From assembly GCF_022664395.1 (NCBI RefSeq), contig NZ_JAKRET010000022.1, forward strand, positions 1-53,791: a stretch of 53,791 bases of DNA, read 5' to 3'. The stretch is from Sphingomonas lacusdianchii (GTDB taxonomy: Bacteria; Pseudomonadota; Alphaproteobacteria; Sphingomonadales; Sphingomonadaceae). Below, piece after piece: positions 41,144 to 51,124 of the stretch (position 1 is its first letter; each line of letters begins with the position of its first letter). The position numbers and the translations under genes were made by a program. The notes beneath the pieces were generated by a model. The model ran no database searches. It was given only the letters and a program-made list of their open reading frames with translations, and was not told where the DNA came from.

Positions 41144-41584
41144 TCATGCCGCTGCGGACTGTTGCCCATTAGCTGGCATGGCAGCAATTTGCAGCTGCTC
41201 GGTCGCCTGAACCACGAGATCTGCGTTCGGCAGGTCCCGGTGATCGATCCACCACTTCGCATCGCTTATGCGCAGGCAAAGGCTGCAGTCGGCATCGGTG
41301 GTTGTGTGTGGGGTCGCCACCAGCGCGGCCAAACGATTGATGCGAATAGTTTCGGCCCAACTCACCTGCCGCTCACTCCCGGTCAGTGGCGGCAGGACGA
41401 GATGCGCTATCGTCGCACTGTCACGTGCCGCAGCCTCGGTTTGTTCGGCTTTCTTGTCAGCGACGAAACAGGCTCGGCATTTGGTTGTCCGCAGCCAGCG
41501 TGCCTTGCGCGCGACCTGAGAGTCGAAGCCGTAAATGACATGAACCTGCTTGTGGCCGCAGGCATGAATAATCTGCTGTTCCAT
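41144..41584 (-). CDS. Small zinc-ribbon-like hypothetical protein
   Basis: A 146-aa protein starting MEQQIIHACGHKQVHVIYGF. The two-part cysteine pattern ACGH..KC.AC (residues 9-36) and the later DCSLCLR pair could make zinc sites. The remainder is helical and ends with a low-complexity tail. It resembles small 'CGH' proteins seen in accessory regions; no function is known. It converges with the HNH gene. Confidence 0.65.
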   Translation of the reverse strand: MEQQIIHACGHKQVHVIYGFDSQVARKARWLRTTKCRACFVADKKAEQTEAAARDSATIAHLVLPPLTGSERQVSWAETIRINRLAALVATPHTTTDADCSLCLRISDAKWWIDHRDLPNADLVVQATEQLQIAAMPANGQQSAAA

Positions 41585-41990
41585 GCTTCCGAGGCTGCCG
41601 CATCGCCCACCGACTGCCAAATCCTATGAGTCGATACGAATCGTTCCCGCGACGAACGGTTGCGGCCAAGCAAAGTAGGCTCAGGCGCAGGAAGCAGACG
41701 TGCGTTCATGGTGGATAGCTGCCTTTCCACTTTCGGGCGTCGATCACGACAAAGCGGACGCTCGTTCAGTCGGGAGGGCATGAGGCGTGAACGGGTCGCC
41801 CCTTGAAACGTGAGCGGACTGGTGATGCGCCCTTTTGACACTTTGAAACCGGCACGAACTCGTGCATCAACGGGCAGGGCTACAACCGTCTGGTTTTGAC
41901 CTCTCGCAAACGCCCTATCTTAAAGCGTGACCGGTTGCCGCTTTGTTCCAGAATGGGTAATAAGCACTCGGACAGATTGGAGCTGGCTCT
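41585..41990. other. Intergenic region before Thoeris genes
   Basis: This 406-nt gap has no convincing gene. It holds an AT-richer stretch with TTGACC near 41895 but no clear promoter. Base composition begins to fall here and stays lower into the Thoeris genes, which suggests separate acquisition. Confidence 0.4.
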
Positions 41991-42488
41991 ATGGCGCGGA
42001 AGGTCTTTTTCAGCTTTCATTTCGACAATGACTTCTGGCGTACCCAGCAGGTTCGCAACATGAATGCATTGGAGGGCGGTCAAGTATGCACCCCCAACGT
42101 TTGGGAGGAGGTCAAACGTAAGGGTAAGACCGCCATCGAAGAATGGATCGACGATAACATGTGGGGCAAGAGCTGCGTTGTCGTGCTGGTCGGATCGCAG
42201 ACCGCTTCACGGCCCTGGGTGCAACGCGAGATCGTCAAAGGTTGGGATGCCAAGAAGGGAGTGCTCGGCATCCGGATTAACAAGTTGCTAGACACATCCG
42301 GCAGCGCCTCAATAGCGGGTGACAACCCATTCGACAGCGTTACCCACGGATCAACAGGCAAGAAGCTGTCTGCATTTGCGCCACTTAAAACCCCGGCTGG
42401 AAGTGACAGCAAGGCAGTTTACGCGTCTATACGCGATAACATCGGTGATTGGATTGAGGAGGCAATTCGAGTCCGCAACTTGAATTAG
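41991..42488 (+). CDS. thsB: Thoeris ThsB, TIR-like sensor
   Basis: A 165-aa protein beginning MARKVFFSFHFDNDFWRTQQ, then VRNMNALEG. The KSCVVVLVGSQTASRPWVQR stretch with REIVKGWDAKKGVLGIRIN fits the TIR-like (DUF1863) fold of ThsB. In Thoeris, ThsB senses phage and makes a cyclic ADP-ribose isomer signal. The gene directly precedes the SIR2-SLOG gene on the same strand, the usual order. Codon use is less GC-rich than the plasmid backbone. Confidence 0.88.
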   Translation: MARKVFFSFHFDNDFWRTQQVRNMNALEGGQVCTPNVWEEVKRKGKTAIEEWIDDNMWGKSCVVVLVGSQTASRPWVQREIVKGWDAKKGVLGIRINKLLDTSGSASIAGDNPFDSVTHGSTGKKLSAFAPLKTPAGSDSKAVYASIRDNIGDWIEEAIRVRNLN

Positions 42489-42558
42489 CCAAAAATCATT
42501 TGTCTACTATAAATATTTGGTCATATGGCCAAGGCGTACTTTTGAGAGGAGGCTCAGC

Positions 42559-44014
42559 TTGAATCGCGATACTCTTCGCTTCATTGACGCTTTTTTTTAA
42601 AGAAGTGGATGCGGGGGATGCTGCGGTCTTCGCCGGTGCCGGACTCTCCGCAGCCGCCGGCCACGTCGATTGGCGCAACCTTCTGCGCGACGTAGCTGAC
42701 GAACTCGACCTAGATGTCGACCTCGAGACGGATTTGGTGTCGCTTGCCCAGTTTCACGTTAACCATCACCGCAACAACCGTCACCAGATCAACCAAGCGA
42801 TAATTGGTGCGCTCTCAGCAGAACGTGAGCCGACGGAGAACCACCGGCTGCTCTCCCGCCTTCCGATCACCACCTGGTGGACGACCAACTACGACCAGCT
42901 GATCGAGCGCGCCCTTCGCGATGCGGGCAAGGTCGTGGACGTGAAATCGGATGTCGCGCAGCTCGCCAACACCCGGCCACGACGCGATGCTATCGTTTAC
43001 AAGATGCATGGTGACATCGACCGCCCGAATGAGGCGGTTGTCACCCGTGACGATTACGAACGCTACTCAACCGACCGCGGCGCATTCGTTACGGCGCTCG
43101 CGGGCGACCTCGTTTCTAAGACGTTTCTATTCTTGGGCTTTAGCTTCACCGATCCCAACCTCGACCTGATCCTATCACGCGTCAGGATCAGCTTCACAAA
43201 CAACCAGCGTCGACATTTTGCCATCTTTAAGGAACGTACACGCAATCCGGACAAGGAAACCGAAGAGCAGTATGCTCACGCCAAGGCGCGCCAGCTTCAC
43301 GTCGTTGAGGACCTGAAGCGCTTCAACATCCGCGTATTGCTCGTGAAGGAGTACGCCGAGATCACGACGATCCTCCGAGAACTCGAACGCCGCTACCGCC
43401 GCCGCACCGTATTCGTGTCCTCCAGCGCGGCCGACTTTGAACCTTGGGGTGAAGAGGCTGTGACCAGCTTCATGCGTGCGCTCGGTAATGCGCTAGTCGC
43501 CCGCGACATGCGGGTGGCCACAGGGCTGGGCTTGGGCGTGGGAAACGCGCTGTTTACCGGTGCCGTGGAGCGGGTAGTCGGGGACCGGCGAACGCGAATC
43601 GAAGAAACGCTCGTCCTCAGACCCTTCCCGCAAGCAATTCCCGACCCCGTCCAGCGCGAGGCGTTCTGGGCTGCCTATCGTCGCGACCTGATTGGCCAAG
43701 CTGGCATTGCTCTATTCCTGTTTGGCAACAAGAAGGCCGGGGACGCCATTGTGGAAGCGAACGGCATGCGGAGCGAGTGGGACATCGCCCGCGAACTCGA
43801 CGCAATCCTCATCCCAATTGGTGCCACGGGCAGCATGGCGGCCAAGCTGGCTGCCCTCCAGGCGGATGACGGTGCGGCCCGACTACATTTGGACGACGCC
43901 GCGCTGGCAAAAATTCAGGAGCTGTCACAGCCGGTTGAGGACTTAAAAGACCTCGTCGAGCCCATTGCCGCCTTAGTTGCGCGCTTGCGCGAGCCGTCGC
44001 CAGACGCCGCATAA
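42559..44014 (+). CDS. thsA: Thoeris ThsA, SIR2-SLOG NADase (5' frameshift)
   Basis: The 476-aa main frame (42584 on, TTG) holds SIR2-family NADase motifs AVFAGAGLSAAAGHVDWRNL, TTNYDQLIERAL and KMHGDIDRPNEAVVTRDDY, then a C-terminal SLOG region (VFVSSSAADFEPWGEE, GLGLGVGNALFTGAV). A better start is TTG at 42559, which has a strong GAGAGGAGG site; it encodes L-N-R-D-T-L-R-F-I-D-A-F-F. A T8 run at 42591-42598 shifts that frame to a stop, whereas T7 would join it to K-E-V-D-A-G. ThsA destroys NAD when it receives the ThsB signal. Function may depend on slippage at T8, an alternate start, or a sequencing correction. Confidence 0.85.
42591..42598 (+). other. T8 homopolymer frameshift site in thsA
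   Basis: Eight Ts immediately follow the GAC-GC of the start region. With one T fewer, the frame from the strong TTG start continues into the SIR2 domain. Such runs are prone to slipped-strand or transcriptional slippage. Confidence 0.7.
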
Positions 44015-44066
44015 TTCAAAAGTCCGCCATTGTGGTCCGTATACGCGGTGACGTGACCCCGGTCTT

Positions 44067-44980
44067 TCATCCAGCGGCAACCAGAGACCGACCGGTGTTG
44101 TGGCGCATGAGCGCAGGTGAAGCAACGGGCGGGGTCAACCCCGCCCGTTGCTGTTCGAGCCCGGCAGCGAAGGCTGCCGGGGTAGCGTAGCCGAGCGACG
44201 AGTGCGGCCGCTCGGTGTTGTAGTCCTCGACCCAGCGGGTAAGAACCGAGCGGGCCTGACCGATGGTGAAGAACAGCGTCTCGTTGAGCAGCTCGTCGCG
44301 CATGCGACCGTTGAAGCTCTCGACGAACCCGTTCTGCGTTGGCTTGCCCGGCGCGATGTAATGCCACTCGACGCCTACGTCGCCGGACCAGGCGAGCACC
44401 GCGTTCGACGTCAGTTCGGTCCCGTTGTCGCTGACGATCATCGTCGGTTTGCCACGTTCGACGATCAGATCGGCCAGCTCGCGCACGACCCGCCGGCCCG
44501 AGATCGACGTGTCCACCACCGCCCGGAGGCATTCGCGCGTCACGTCGTCGACGATGTTGAGCACGCGGAACCGTCGACCGGTAACGAGCTGGTCGTGCAC
44601 GAAGTCCAGGCTCCAGCGCTGGTTGGGGAGCGCCAGCACCGGCGCGGGTGCCCGCGCGCCAACCGCGCGCCTTCGTCCCTTCCGGCGCCTGACCGTCAGC
44701 CCCTCCTCACGGTAGAGCCGCTGGGTCTTCTTGCGGTTGATCGTGATGCCGTCGCGGCGCAGCAGGATGTGCAGCCGTCGATAGCCGAACCGCCGGCGCT
44801 GCTGCGCCAGCTCGCATAGCCGCGACCGCAGGTCGCCATCATCTGCCCGGCACGAGCGATACCGCATGCTCGTGCGATCCGCCCCGACGACAGCACACGC
44901 CCGCCGCTCGCTCATCCCCAACGTCGCCTGGAGATGCGCGACCGCTTGTCGCTTCGCGGCGGGCGTCACCACTTTTTTGA
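44067..44980 (-). CDS. IS3-family transposase OrfB
   Basis: The catalytic part of the transposase, about 304 aa from the frameshift point. The DDE integrase core is clear: QRWSLDFVHDQLVTGRRFRV (first Asp), IVSDNGTEL (second Asp) and GFVESFNGRMRDELLNE (Glu). It is expressed by -1 frameshifting from orfA at an A6G slippery run (44978-44972). The open frame extends upstream in this phase, but that part is antisense to normal orfA usage. Confidence 0.92.
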
Positions 44981-45232
44981 CAGCAGGTCTTTCAACCCCG
45001 CGTTGTCCAGCATCGTGTCCGCGAGCAGCCGCTTGAGCCGGGCGTTCTCCTCTTCGAGCGACCTCAGACGCTTTGCGTCGGACACCTCCAGGCCGCCGAA
45101 CTTCGCCTTCCATGCGTAGTAGGTCGCGCTCGACATGCCGTGCCTGCGGCACAGCTCCGTCACCACCGCACCCGCCTCGGCCTCCTTCAGGATGCCGATG
45201 ATCTGCTCTTCCGAAAACTGCTTCCGCTTCAT
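44966..45232 (-). CDS. IS3-family transposase OrfA
   Basis: An 88-aa protein with the helix-turn-helix (MKRKQFSEEQIIGILKEAEA) and a leucine-rich end (LRSLEEENARLKRLLADTML). The stop at 44966 follows the AAAAAAG slippery run used to make OrfAB. The frame is open upstream, but the start at 45232 is the conserved one. Confidence 0.9.
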   Translation of the reverse strand: MKRKQFSEEQIIGILKEAEAGAVVTELCRRHGMSSATYYAWKAKFGGLEVSDAKRLRSLEEENARLKRLLADTMLDNAGLKDLLSKKW

Positions 45233-45369
45233 TCCGTCCGTCCCTTCAAGGGGACGGTCTCTAGTTCCACCTGGATGAAGAAACGGGGGGCACGTCATCT
45301 TCATAGGTGGAATCGGCTCGGCCGCTCAATGGCGTAAGCGACGCTTTCTCATCTGAAGCGCAACGGCAG

Positions 45370-48300
45370 CTATTCGAAACGGACCTTGTCGCGTTCTGCG
45401 TCCTCGTCCGCCCGCTTAGCATCCCGGTCCCAGCGCTCGGCGACGGCGGCCAGCATCGCCTTGGTGCGCGGAAACTTCACGTTCGCTGCAGCCCAGCGGC
45501 GATACTGTGCGGCCAGTTCACGCTCCTGAACCCCGCCTTCGAAAAGTGACTTTCTGTAGACGCCTCGCATGTTGAAGCGCTCGATCATTATCGACTGCTC
45601 GACATCGTCAGAGCGCAGGCGCTCAATGGCGCTGGCGACCTCGGGCGGCGGCCATGTCCCATCCGCCTCGGCGGCATGAGCGAGCGTGCGGCCGATGTAG
45701 CTTGGGACGATCTTCGTGCGCTTCTGCTTGACTGCTTCCTCGTTCATCCCGTCGATCCAGGCGTCGAGTTCAGCCTGATCGATCTTCCCGTTCTTTTGCC
45801 CCGGGACGCGCTCGTTGTGGATGAGAATCCTGTGCGAGATGGAGCCGCGGTTGCGCTGCTCCGGCGTCGTCTCCTCTTCGCCGGGATCGACATCGTCGGC
45901 GACGAACACGTCCTTCATAATCGATACGAAGAATTCCGGATCGCTGGCCATCCGGTCATAGAGTGCGAGATCTCCGTCCTGATATTCGAGAACCGGGAAG
46001 AAGGCATACTCCCAGTGCGCAAGTTCAAGCGGATCGACATCTTCACGGCCCCGGAGGGATTTAAAGAGCTCGCCGAGGAGGTAGCCGTCGATATCGCTGT
46101 CCATCTTGCCATCGTTGATCTCGGCGACTCGCCCGCCAAGCATGGCGGTGATGGCCGACCACGAGAGTTCGCGCTCGCGCGGATGGACGATCGAAAGTGC
46201 GCTGCCGGCGCGGCCGGCGGCAACGAACCGGTGCACCAGTTCCTCCAGCTCTTCCGCCGAACCCTCGAACCTGAAGGGACGGCGGTTCTGCCAGAAATAC
46301 TGCTCGGCTTCCCTGCCCAGCGTAGCGATCAGGTCCCAGGTGCGCCGTTCCTCGGGCCAGTCCAGCAGCATCGAAGCGGTGCGCACGGCGTTCCAGCCCG
46401 ATCGCTCGGCTAGCGAAAGGATCTCCGCATCGTATCCGTCGCCGCGACGGCGCCGAAGCATCCCGGCCACGGCCGTCGACAGATCAGGTGCGGGAGCCTG
46501 CGGGTCGCCATCGACCAGAATGCGTTCGAGGATGGACTCATCCTCGATGCCCATGGCGGCCGAGAAGGCCACGCCGCGCGAGAAGCGGACAGCCCCCGCG
46601 AGCCGTATGACGGCTTCGGCTCCAGATGTCGCGGCGAGGTTGGCCACCGCGTTGGCGCGTCGCTGCTCGATCGCGCGCTCAGAGGCAGTGATGTCTTCGA
46701 CGGGGTAGGGGGCCCAATCGTCGAAGAGCGTACGGGCCTGGTCGAACGGGTCCAGGGTGTCCATGGACGTGACGATCTCCTGCAGGCGTCTCAGCTCCTC
46801 GTCCGGCAGGACCCAGTCCGCCTGCCTGAAGCGCGCGTGGCGGTCCGCAAGCCGCCAAAGGGCGCGGCGGAGCTCGACGCGCTCCTCGCCGGCGGTGTGC
46901 TCGGCGTGTGGGGCAAGCATCGCCAGGAACTGGGCGCGCCGATCGGGCGAGAAACGCGGGAAGGCCTCGGCGACCTCGATCAAGTGTGCGTTGTCGTCGC
47001 CGACGAGCGAAAGCGCCCGGTCGGCCATCGCGTTGTAGGTCTCCCCGACGATGCCGTATGTGAGGATCTCCTTGTCGGACGCCCCGGCATCCCGGTAGCG
47101 GGGGCGCTGGGTCGGCCCTTTCACGTCCTGGAGCTTTGGAAGCAGCATGGTGACAAGCTGCCATCCGATCTGCGGGTGCTCGGCGATGATCTCGTCGATG
47201 ACCGCGATGCGTTCCGCCATCGGCGCGTTAGTGCCGGGCGACCAGGCCGTGAACAGGTCGCGCAGGCTTGAGATCGGCCGGTTCCCGGACTTGCCGCCTG
47301 GATCCTTGGATGCCAGCTTGGCGAGGAGAAGCGCACTCCGCCTGAAGAAGGCCGGGTCCCATGCCTGGAGCTCGAGTGCCCAGAGCAGGTTTGGGATTTG
47401 CGAACGCGCCACGCCGTAGCTGCTGGTTTCCTTGAACAGGAGCGCAGGCGCCTCATCGCCCTCGAGCAGGTGCTCGAGGGCTGAGAGCAAAGGGCGGGGG
47501 GCTGCCTCCATCAAATACGTCAGCTGACGCTCGAGGCCCAGAACGACCCGCACGTCGTCGCTAAGCCCAGGAATACTCGCGATGAGGTTGTTCACGAAAT
47601 CTTCCGGATTTAGGCCGACCTCAAGGCCCACCTCCTCATGCATCGCGGCGATGATGAGCAGCGTCGTGGCAATACCCTCGCGCAGGAGAGAGCTGTATGG
47701 CGCTGTCGATCTACCGAAGCGCTCCTCGGCAATGTCCGGGGGTATCTCGGCCGTGAACACCTTGATCGTCGCCTCACCGAGGGCTTCAAGGTGTCGGCGA
47801 GTGATGAGGTGCGACAAGTTTACGAAGGCGTCCACCGGCGCCGCCAGTCTCCAGAACCCGCCTCTCAGGTCAATCGGGGTATCTTGGAGAGGAAGATAGC
47901 TGCGCAGCGTCTGCTCGTAATCCTCGTAGCTTGAACCACTGAGCTGGGCGATGATCTCGAGATCGCCTGCCTGCTGCGTGCTCCAGGCGCCGGCGAGTAG
48001 GGCCGGCACCAACCGCTCTCCTCCCTGCGCCCAGGAAGGCGGGCGGAACCCGGATCGGTGGGCGTGACGATGGAGGATGGTGAGGCTTCGGCCTGACTTC
48101 CGCGCGAGCGTCTCGGCCTCCTCCTCGCCGTAGCTCATCGACTTGAGGGCCTCGCTCATCTCCCGGATCGAGGGCCGTTCCAGGCGAGAGTAGCCGGAGC
48201 CTGTCGGTCGGTAGTCGAGGGTCGAGACGGTCGGGCCGAAGCTCGCTAGCGATTCCCCAACCTCCTTCACCGTTGGGGAGAGGATGTATCCGTAGCGGTC

Positions 48301-49104
48301 AGCCTTCGAGAGCAGCCGCCCAGCATCGTCGGTGTCGACGATCAGCGTCCGAGCCTCAATGAACTCCCGGGTGGTTTTGTCCGCCTTCCGGATGGCGGCT
48401 ACAGCTACGGCGCTCACCTCGTCCGGGCCGTCTCCAACGAACACGAGGGGGCCTCGGGCACTCATCAGGTGATCGACGATCTGCTTAGCCTGGTCGGTGC
48501 GGCCGGCGAGCGCGACCTCTTCGGTAAGCTGCTGCCTGTATCGGCTGGAGAACTCGTTCCAGAATTCTTCGGTGCTGCGCGCACCGCGGTTCGGGACCGT
48601 GCCGAGGACCAGGCGCGCGTGCTTCGCGCCGACCGCGCCATGTTCCTGCAGCCAAGTGTCGAGCATAGCGCCGTCAATGTAGCGGACGTCGGCGAAATCG
48701 CCCTTATCCTTGTATTCTTTGACGAAGTCCGGAAGCTTGAGGTTGGCGTTGTCCCAGTTTCGCGGCGTCGCGAACACGAAGGTCAGATCCCTGCGGACCT
48801 CCGCATCGGTGTCTTCCACCCTAGTTTCATAGTCGCTTTTGAATTTCGCGGCCGGCTTGTCGTTCGTCCCGAATTCCCAGATCGACCGGCCCACGGGCGT
48901 ATATGGTGTTCCCACTGCCATCGTCAGGTCACCGTCATATCCGCGAACCTGTCCGGCCTCGCCTCCGGGAAACCGCATGTGATGTATGTCACCGACGTCG
49001 CGGACCGACGCGAGAATGAGGTCGCGGATCATGACGGGGAACTGCTCGCGTGAACCAATACGGTCCGCCCAATTCCGGAGCTCGGCCTGATTAATCCACT
49101 GCAT
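45370..49104 (-). CDS. Large candidate defence protein with N-terminal PD-(D/E)XK-like motif
   Basis: A 1244-aa protein, no family named. The N-terminus has QVRGYDGDL (52-60) and SIWEFGTNDKPAAKFKSDYE (74-93), the D...E-x-x-x-x-x-K spacing of a PD-(D/E)XK nuclease such as those in large defence proteins. Residues 215-230 (PLVFVGDGPDEVSAVAV) look like a degenerate P-loop without the GK[ST]. The remaining 900 residues are helical repeats of STAND-like type. It sits alone between an IS3 element and an IS110 element, near the Thoeris pair. This is a good candidate for an undescribed anti-phage protein. Confidence 0.62.
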   Translation of the reverse strand: MQWINQAELRNWADRIGSREQFPVMIRDLILASVRDVGDIHHMRFPGGEAGQVRGYDGDLTMAVGTPYTPVGRSIWEFGTNDKPAAKFKSDYETRVEDTDAEVRRDLTFVFATPRNWDNANLKLPDFVKEYKDKGDFADVRYIDGAMLDTWLQEHGAVGAKHARLVLGTVPNRGARSTEEFWNEFSSRYRQQLTEEVALAGRTDQAKQIVDHLMSARGPLVFVGDGPDEVSAVAVAAIRKADKTTREFIEARTLIVDTDDAGRLLSKADRYGYILSPTVKEVGESLASFGPTVSTLDYRPTGSGYSRLERPSIREMSEALKSMSYGEEEAETLARKSGRSLTILHRHAHRSGFRPPSWAQGGERLVPALLAGAWSTQQAGDLEIIAQLSGSSYEDYEQTLRSYLPLQDTPIDLRGGFWRLAAPVDAFVNLSHLITRRHLEALGEATIKVFTAEIPPDIAEERFGRSTAPYSSLLREGIATTLLIIAAMHEEVGLEVGLNPEDFVNNLIASIPGLSDDVRVVLGLERQLTYLMEAAPRPLLSALEHLLEGDEAPALLFKETSSYGVARSQIPNLLWALELQAWDPAFFRRSALLLAKLASKDPGGKSGNRPISSLRDLFTAWSPGTNAPMAERIAVIDEIIAEHPQIGWQLVTMLLPKLQDVKGPTQRPRYRDAGASDKEILTYGIVGETYNAMADRALSLVGDDNAHLIEVAEAFPRFSPDRRAQFLAMLAPHAEHTAGEERVELRRALWRLADRHARFRQADWVLPDEELRRLQEIVTSMDTLDPFDQARTLFDDWAPYPVEDITASERAIEQRRANAVANLAATSGAEAVIRLAGAVRFSRGVAFSAAMGIEDESILERILVDGDPQAPAPDLSTAVAGMLRRRRGDGYDAEILSLAERSGWNAVRTASMLLDWPEERRTWDLIATLGREAEQYFWQNRRPFRFEGSAEELEELVHRFVAAGRAGSALSIVHPRERELSWSAITAMLGGRVAEINDGKMDSDIDGYLLGELFKSLRGREDVDPLELAHWEYAFFPVLEYQDGDLALYDRMASDPEFFVSIMKDVFVADDVDPGEEETTPEQRNRGSISHRILIHNERVPGQKNGKIDQAELDAWIDGMNEEAVKQKRTKIVPSYIGRTLAHAAEADGTWPPPEVASAIERLRSDDVEQSIMIERFNMRGVYRKSLFEGGVQERELAAQYRRWAAANVKFPRTKAMLAAVAERWDRDAKRADEDAERDKVRFE

Positions 49105-49629
49105 AAGGTTTCTCTCGACGGACTTGACTACTTTCTGCCGTCGTCTGGACCTTTAGCCAAGCAACGTCTGCTTGAGCCGTGGCAATGCCGAAAGCCGCCA
49201 AGCCCCTCACGGTCCTCACCGGCCGCACTCCGATGATCGGTCGGGGAAACACCGGACGTCGGCTCTTGGCAAGACCTGCCGTTCGAAAATTTAAGTGGGA
49301 ACGGCAGGGAAGTCTCCAAATCTCGCCGTGTCAGTATCGGAAGCCGCTTAGGCCTCAAAGCCCAATTCAGATTATGAATGAACGTATGGCTCGCCCCGTT
49401 TGCAAGTGAGATTTTTGATGAGCTGATTAGTCTGCGCCAACGTATGCGGTCTCGTAGGCAAGCCCACGGCCAAGATGGAAATCCGCGCGTTTGGAGCCTC
49501 ATAATGGCCACGGCATCGAGTGCCAATTCATTCATCGGGCCTTCCAAACGCCGATCGACTATCAGGCCATCTCCAATCCTTCCTGCAAACCTCGTGGGCT
49601 ACGCGTGATACCTCACGCTGCCGAACTGT
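49105..49629. other. Intergenic region, no gene seen
   Basis: This 525-nt stretch has only short shadow frames. Its composition is mixed and lower in GC than the backbone. It contains the upstream region of the 1244-aa gene and the end of the IS110 element. Confidence 0.4.
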
Positions 49630-50670
49630 TTATATTGCAACGGGGTAGTTACGCTGAAATGGCATGTCCCTTCGCAGGGCAGCCCACGCGATGCGAGCGA
49701 GTTTGTTGGCAAGCGCCACCACGATGGCATTGCGATGCACGTCTCGTTCGATCATCCCCTGTAACCATCGTCCAAGCGGCGTGTCGCCTTTGGACAGGGA
49801 CGGCAATGCAGCTCTGGCGCCATGGATGAGCAGCGTACGCAAATACGTGTTGCCGCGTTTCGAGATACCCAAGAGGCGCGGCTTGCCGCCCGTTGTGTGT
49901 TGGCGAGGGACTAGGCCGAGCCAAGCGCCGAGATCTCGGGCTTTGCTGAAGCTGCTACCATCGCCGACCGCGGCTACCAGCGCGGTTGCATTGAGTACGC
50001 CAATGCCTGGAATGGTCGTCAGTCGACGCATCGCAGCGTCGCTGCCCGCCATCTCGACGAACTCCCCATTTAACATCTCGATCTTCGTATCGAGTTGCTT
50101 CCATTCCGCACGCATTTCCGCGATCAACCGGCTCATCCGCGAAGATAGGGTGTTGTCACCGTCAGTGAGCAAGTCGTCGATGCCCTGCTCGAGCTTGCGC
50201 CGTCCGACCGGAAAGCTCACCCCACGTTCAAACAGAACCGCACGAAGTTGATTTATCAAGTTGGTCCGTTCAGCCACCAGACGGGACCGCGCGCGGTGTA
50301 GGGTCTGGATGTCCAACTGATCCTGCGTCTTCAGCTCGACGAAGCGCATCGTCGGTCGAGAGGCCGCTTCAGCAATCCCCTCCGCGTCCCGATCATCGTT
50401 CTTCTGCGCCTTCACGTACGGAAGGACATACTCCGGCGACATCAGCCGTACCTCGTGACCGCTTGCAGCAAACAGCCGGCCAAGATGATGCGCTCCGCAG
50501 CAGGCTTCCATCCCGATCACGCAGCTCGGAAGCTTTGCCACGTAGTCGATCAGTGTCTGGCGTCGCAGCGACCGGCGCAGGACAACTGTGCCCCGCTCAT
50601 CGACACCGACCATGCTGCAAGAGGTTTTGCCCAGATCAATTCCAAGGATTGCAATAGACGCGATAGACAT
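49630..50670 (-). CDS. IS110-family transposase
   Basis: A 346-aa transposase with the N-terminal DEDD RuvC-like part (ASIAILGIDLGKTSCSMVGV, AQKNDDRDAEGIAEAASRPT) and the C-terminal transposase_20 domain (LTTIPGIGVLNATALVAAVG, with SKARDLGAWLGLVPRQHTTG and SKRGNTYLRTLLIHGA). IS110 elements use a bridge RNA and a catalytic serine. Element ends could not be set; the gene spans an element of roughly 1.15 kb. A structured noncoding region just upstream (50671-50760) may encode the bridge RNA. Confidence 0.9.
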   Translation of the reverse strand: MSIASIAILGIDLGKTSCSMVGVDERGTVVLRRSLRRQTLIDYVAKLPSCVIGMEACCGAHHLGRLFAASGHEVRLMSPEYVLPYVKAQKNDDRDAEGIAEAASRPTMRFVELKTQDQLDIQTLHRARSRLVAERTNLINQLRAVLFERGVSFPVGRRKLEQGIDDLLTDGDNTLSSRMSRLIAEMRAEWKQLDTKIEMLNGEFVEMAGSDAAMRRLTTIPGIGVLNATALVAAVGDGSSFSKARDLGAWLGLVPRQHTTGGKPRLLGISKRGNTYLRTLLIHGARAALPSLSKGDTPLGRWLQGMIERDVHRNAIVVALANKLARIAWAALRRDMPFQRNYPVAI

Positions 50671-51124
50671 CGACTCGCTCCTTCATTTTCAAAGATCCGC
50701 ATCATATCCGATGCTGGATAAGGGGCGAGCCATCCCATAATGGCAGGAGTTGGGGAGCGGGGATGGCGGTCAGAACGGCCGAGTTTGGGTCAGATTGTCA
50801 GCTTTGGGTGACGGCTGCTAGCGCTTGTCGGAGTGCTGTCAAACGTAATGCATCGGCTTGATCTGCTCTCCGCTGACGTTTTCTTCAGAGCGCATCTGGC
50901 ATGTCGATCACGCCGTCAGTGCTGCTGACTTGTTCGATTTCGTTCAGTGATCGCTGCCGTTTGGCTGCCGACGGGCAGGCAAACGGGGCAGAATCTCGCC
51001 TTGAAACTTGCCAGTGCCTTTGCTTTGACAACGCTCATAGGGTCTCCCCCGACTTCCTTTGCGGTTGGGCTCGCAGACTCAAACGGCTAGTGTGCGGCGA
51101 ACGATTCAGGACACCCCCTTCGGC
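50671..51124. other. IS110 upstream region and intergenic DNA
   Basis: The first 90 nt may hold an IS110 bridge RNA. The rest, up to 51124, has no convincing gene. TTGACA occurs at 51024-51029 without a good -10. Confidence 0.35.

Larger units (their letters stand above)
44049..45297 (-). mobile_element. IS3-family insertion sequence
   Basis: A 1249-bp element with matching ends TGACGTGACCCC (left) and TGACGTGCCCCC (right, minus strand). The ends share CTTTCATCCAG-like inner parts and an AGAGACCG block. Two overlapping frames (orfA, orfB) encode an OrfAB transposase. No 3-5 bp target duplication is visible; the flanks are CGG and TCT. This hints at deletion or recombination beside the element. 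Confidence 0.9.

Noticed and set aside
41407..41841. 144-aa minus-strand open frame
   Set aside because: It overlaps the better-supported 146-aa gene in another frame and lacks a ribosome site.
49128..49547. 139-aa minus-strand open frame
   Set aside because: There is no ribosome site, composition is unlike neighbours, and it overlaps the promoter region of the 1244-aa gene.
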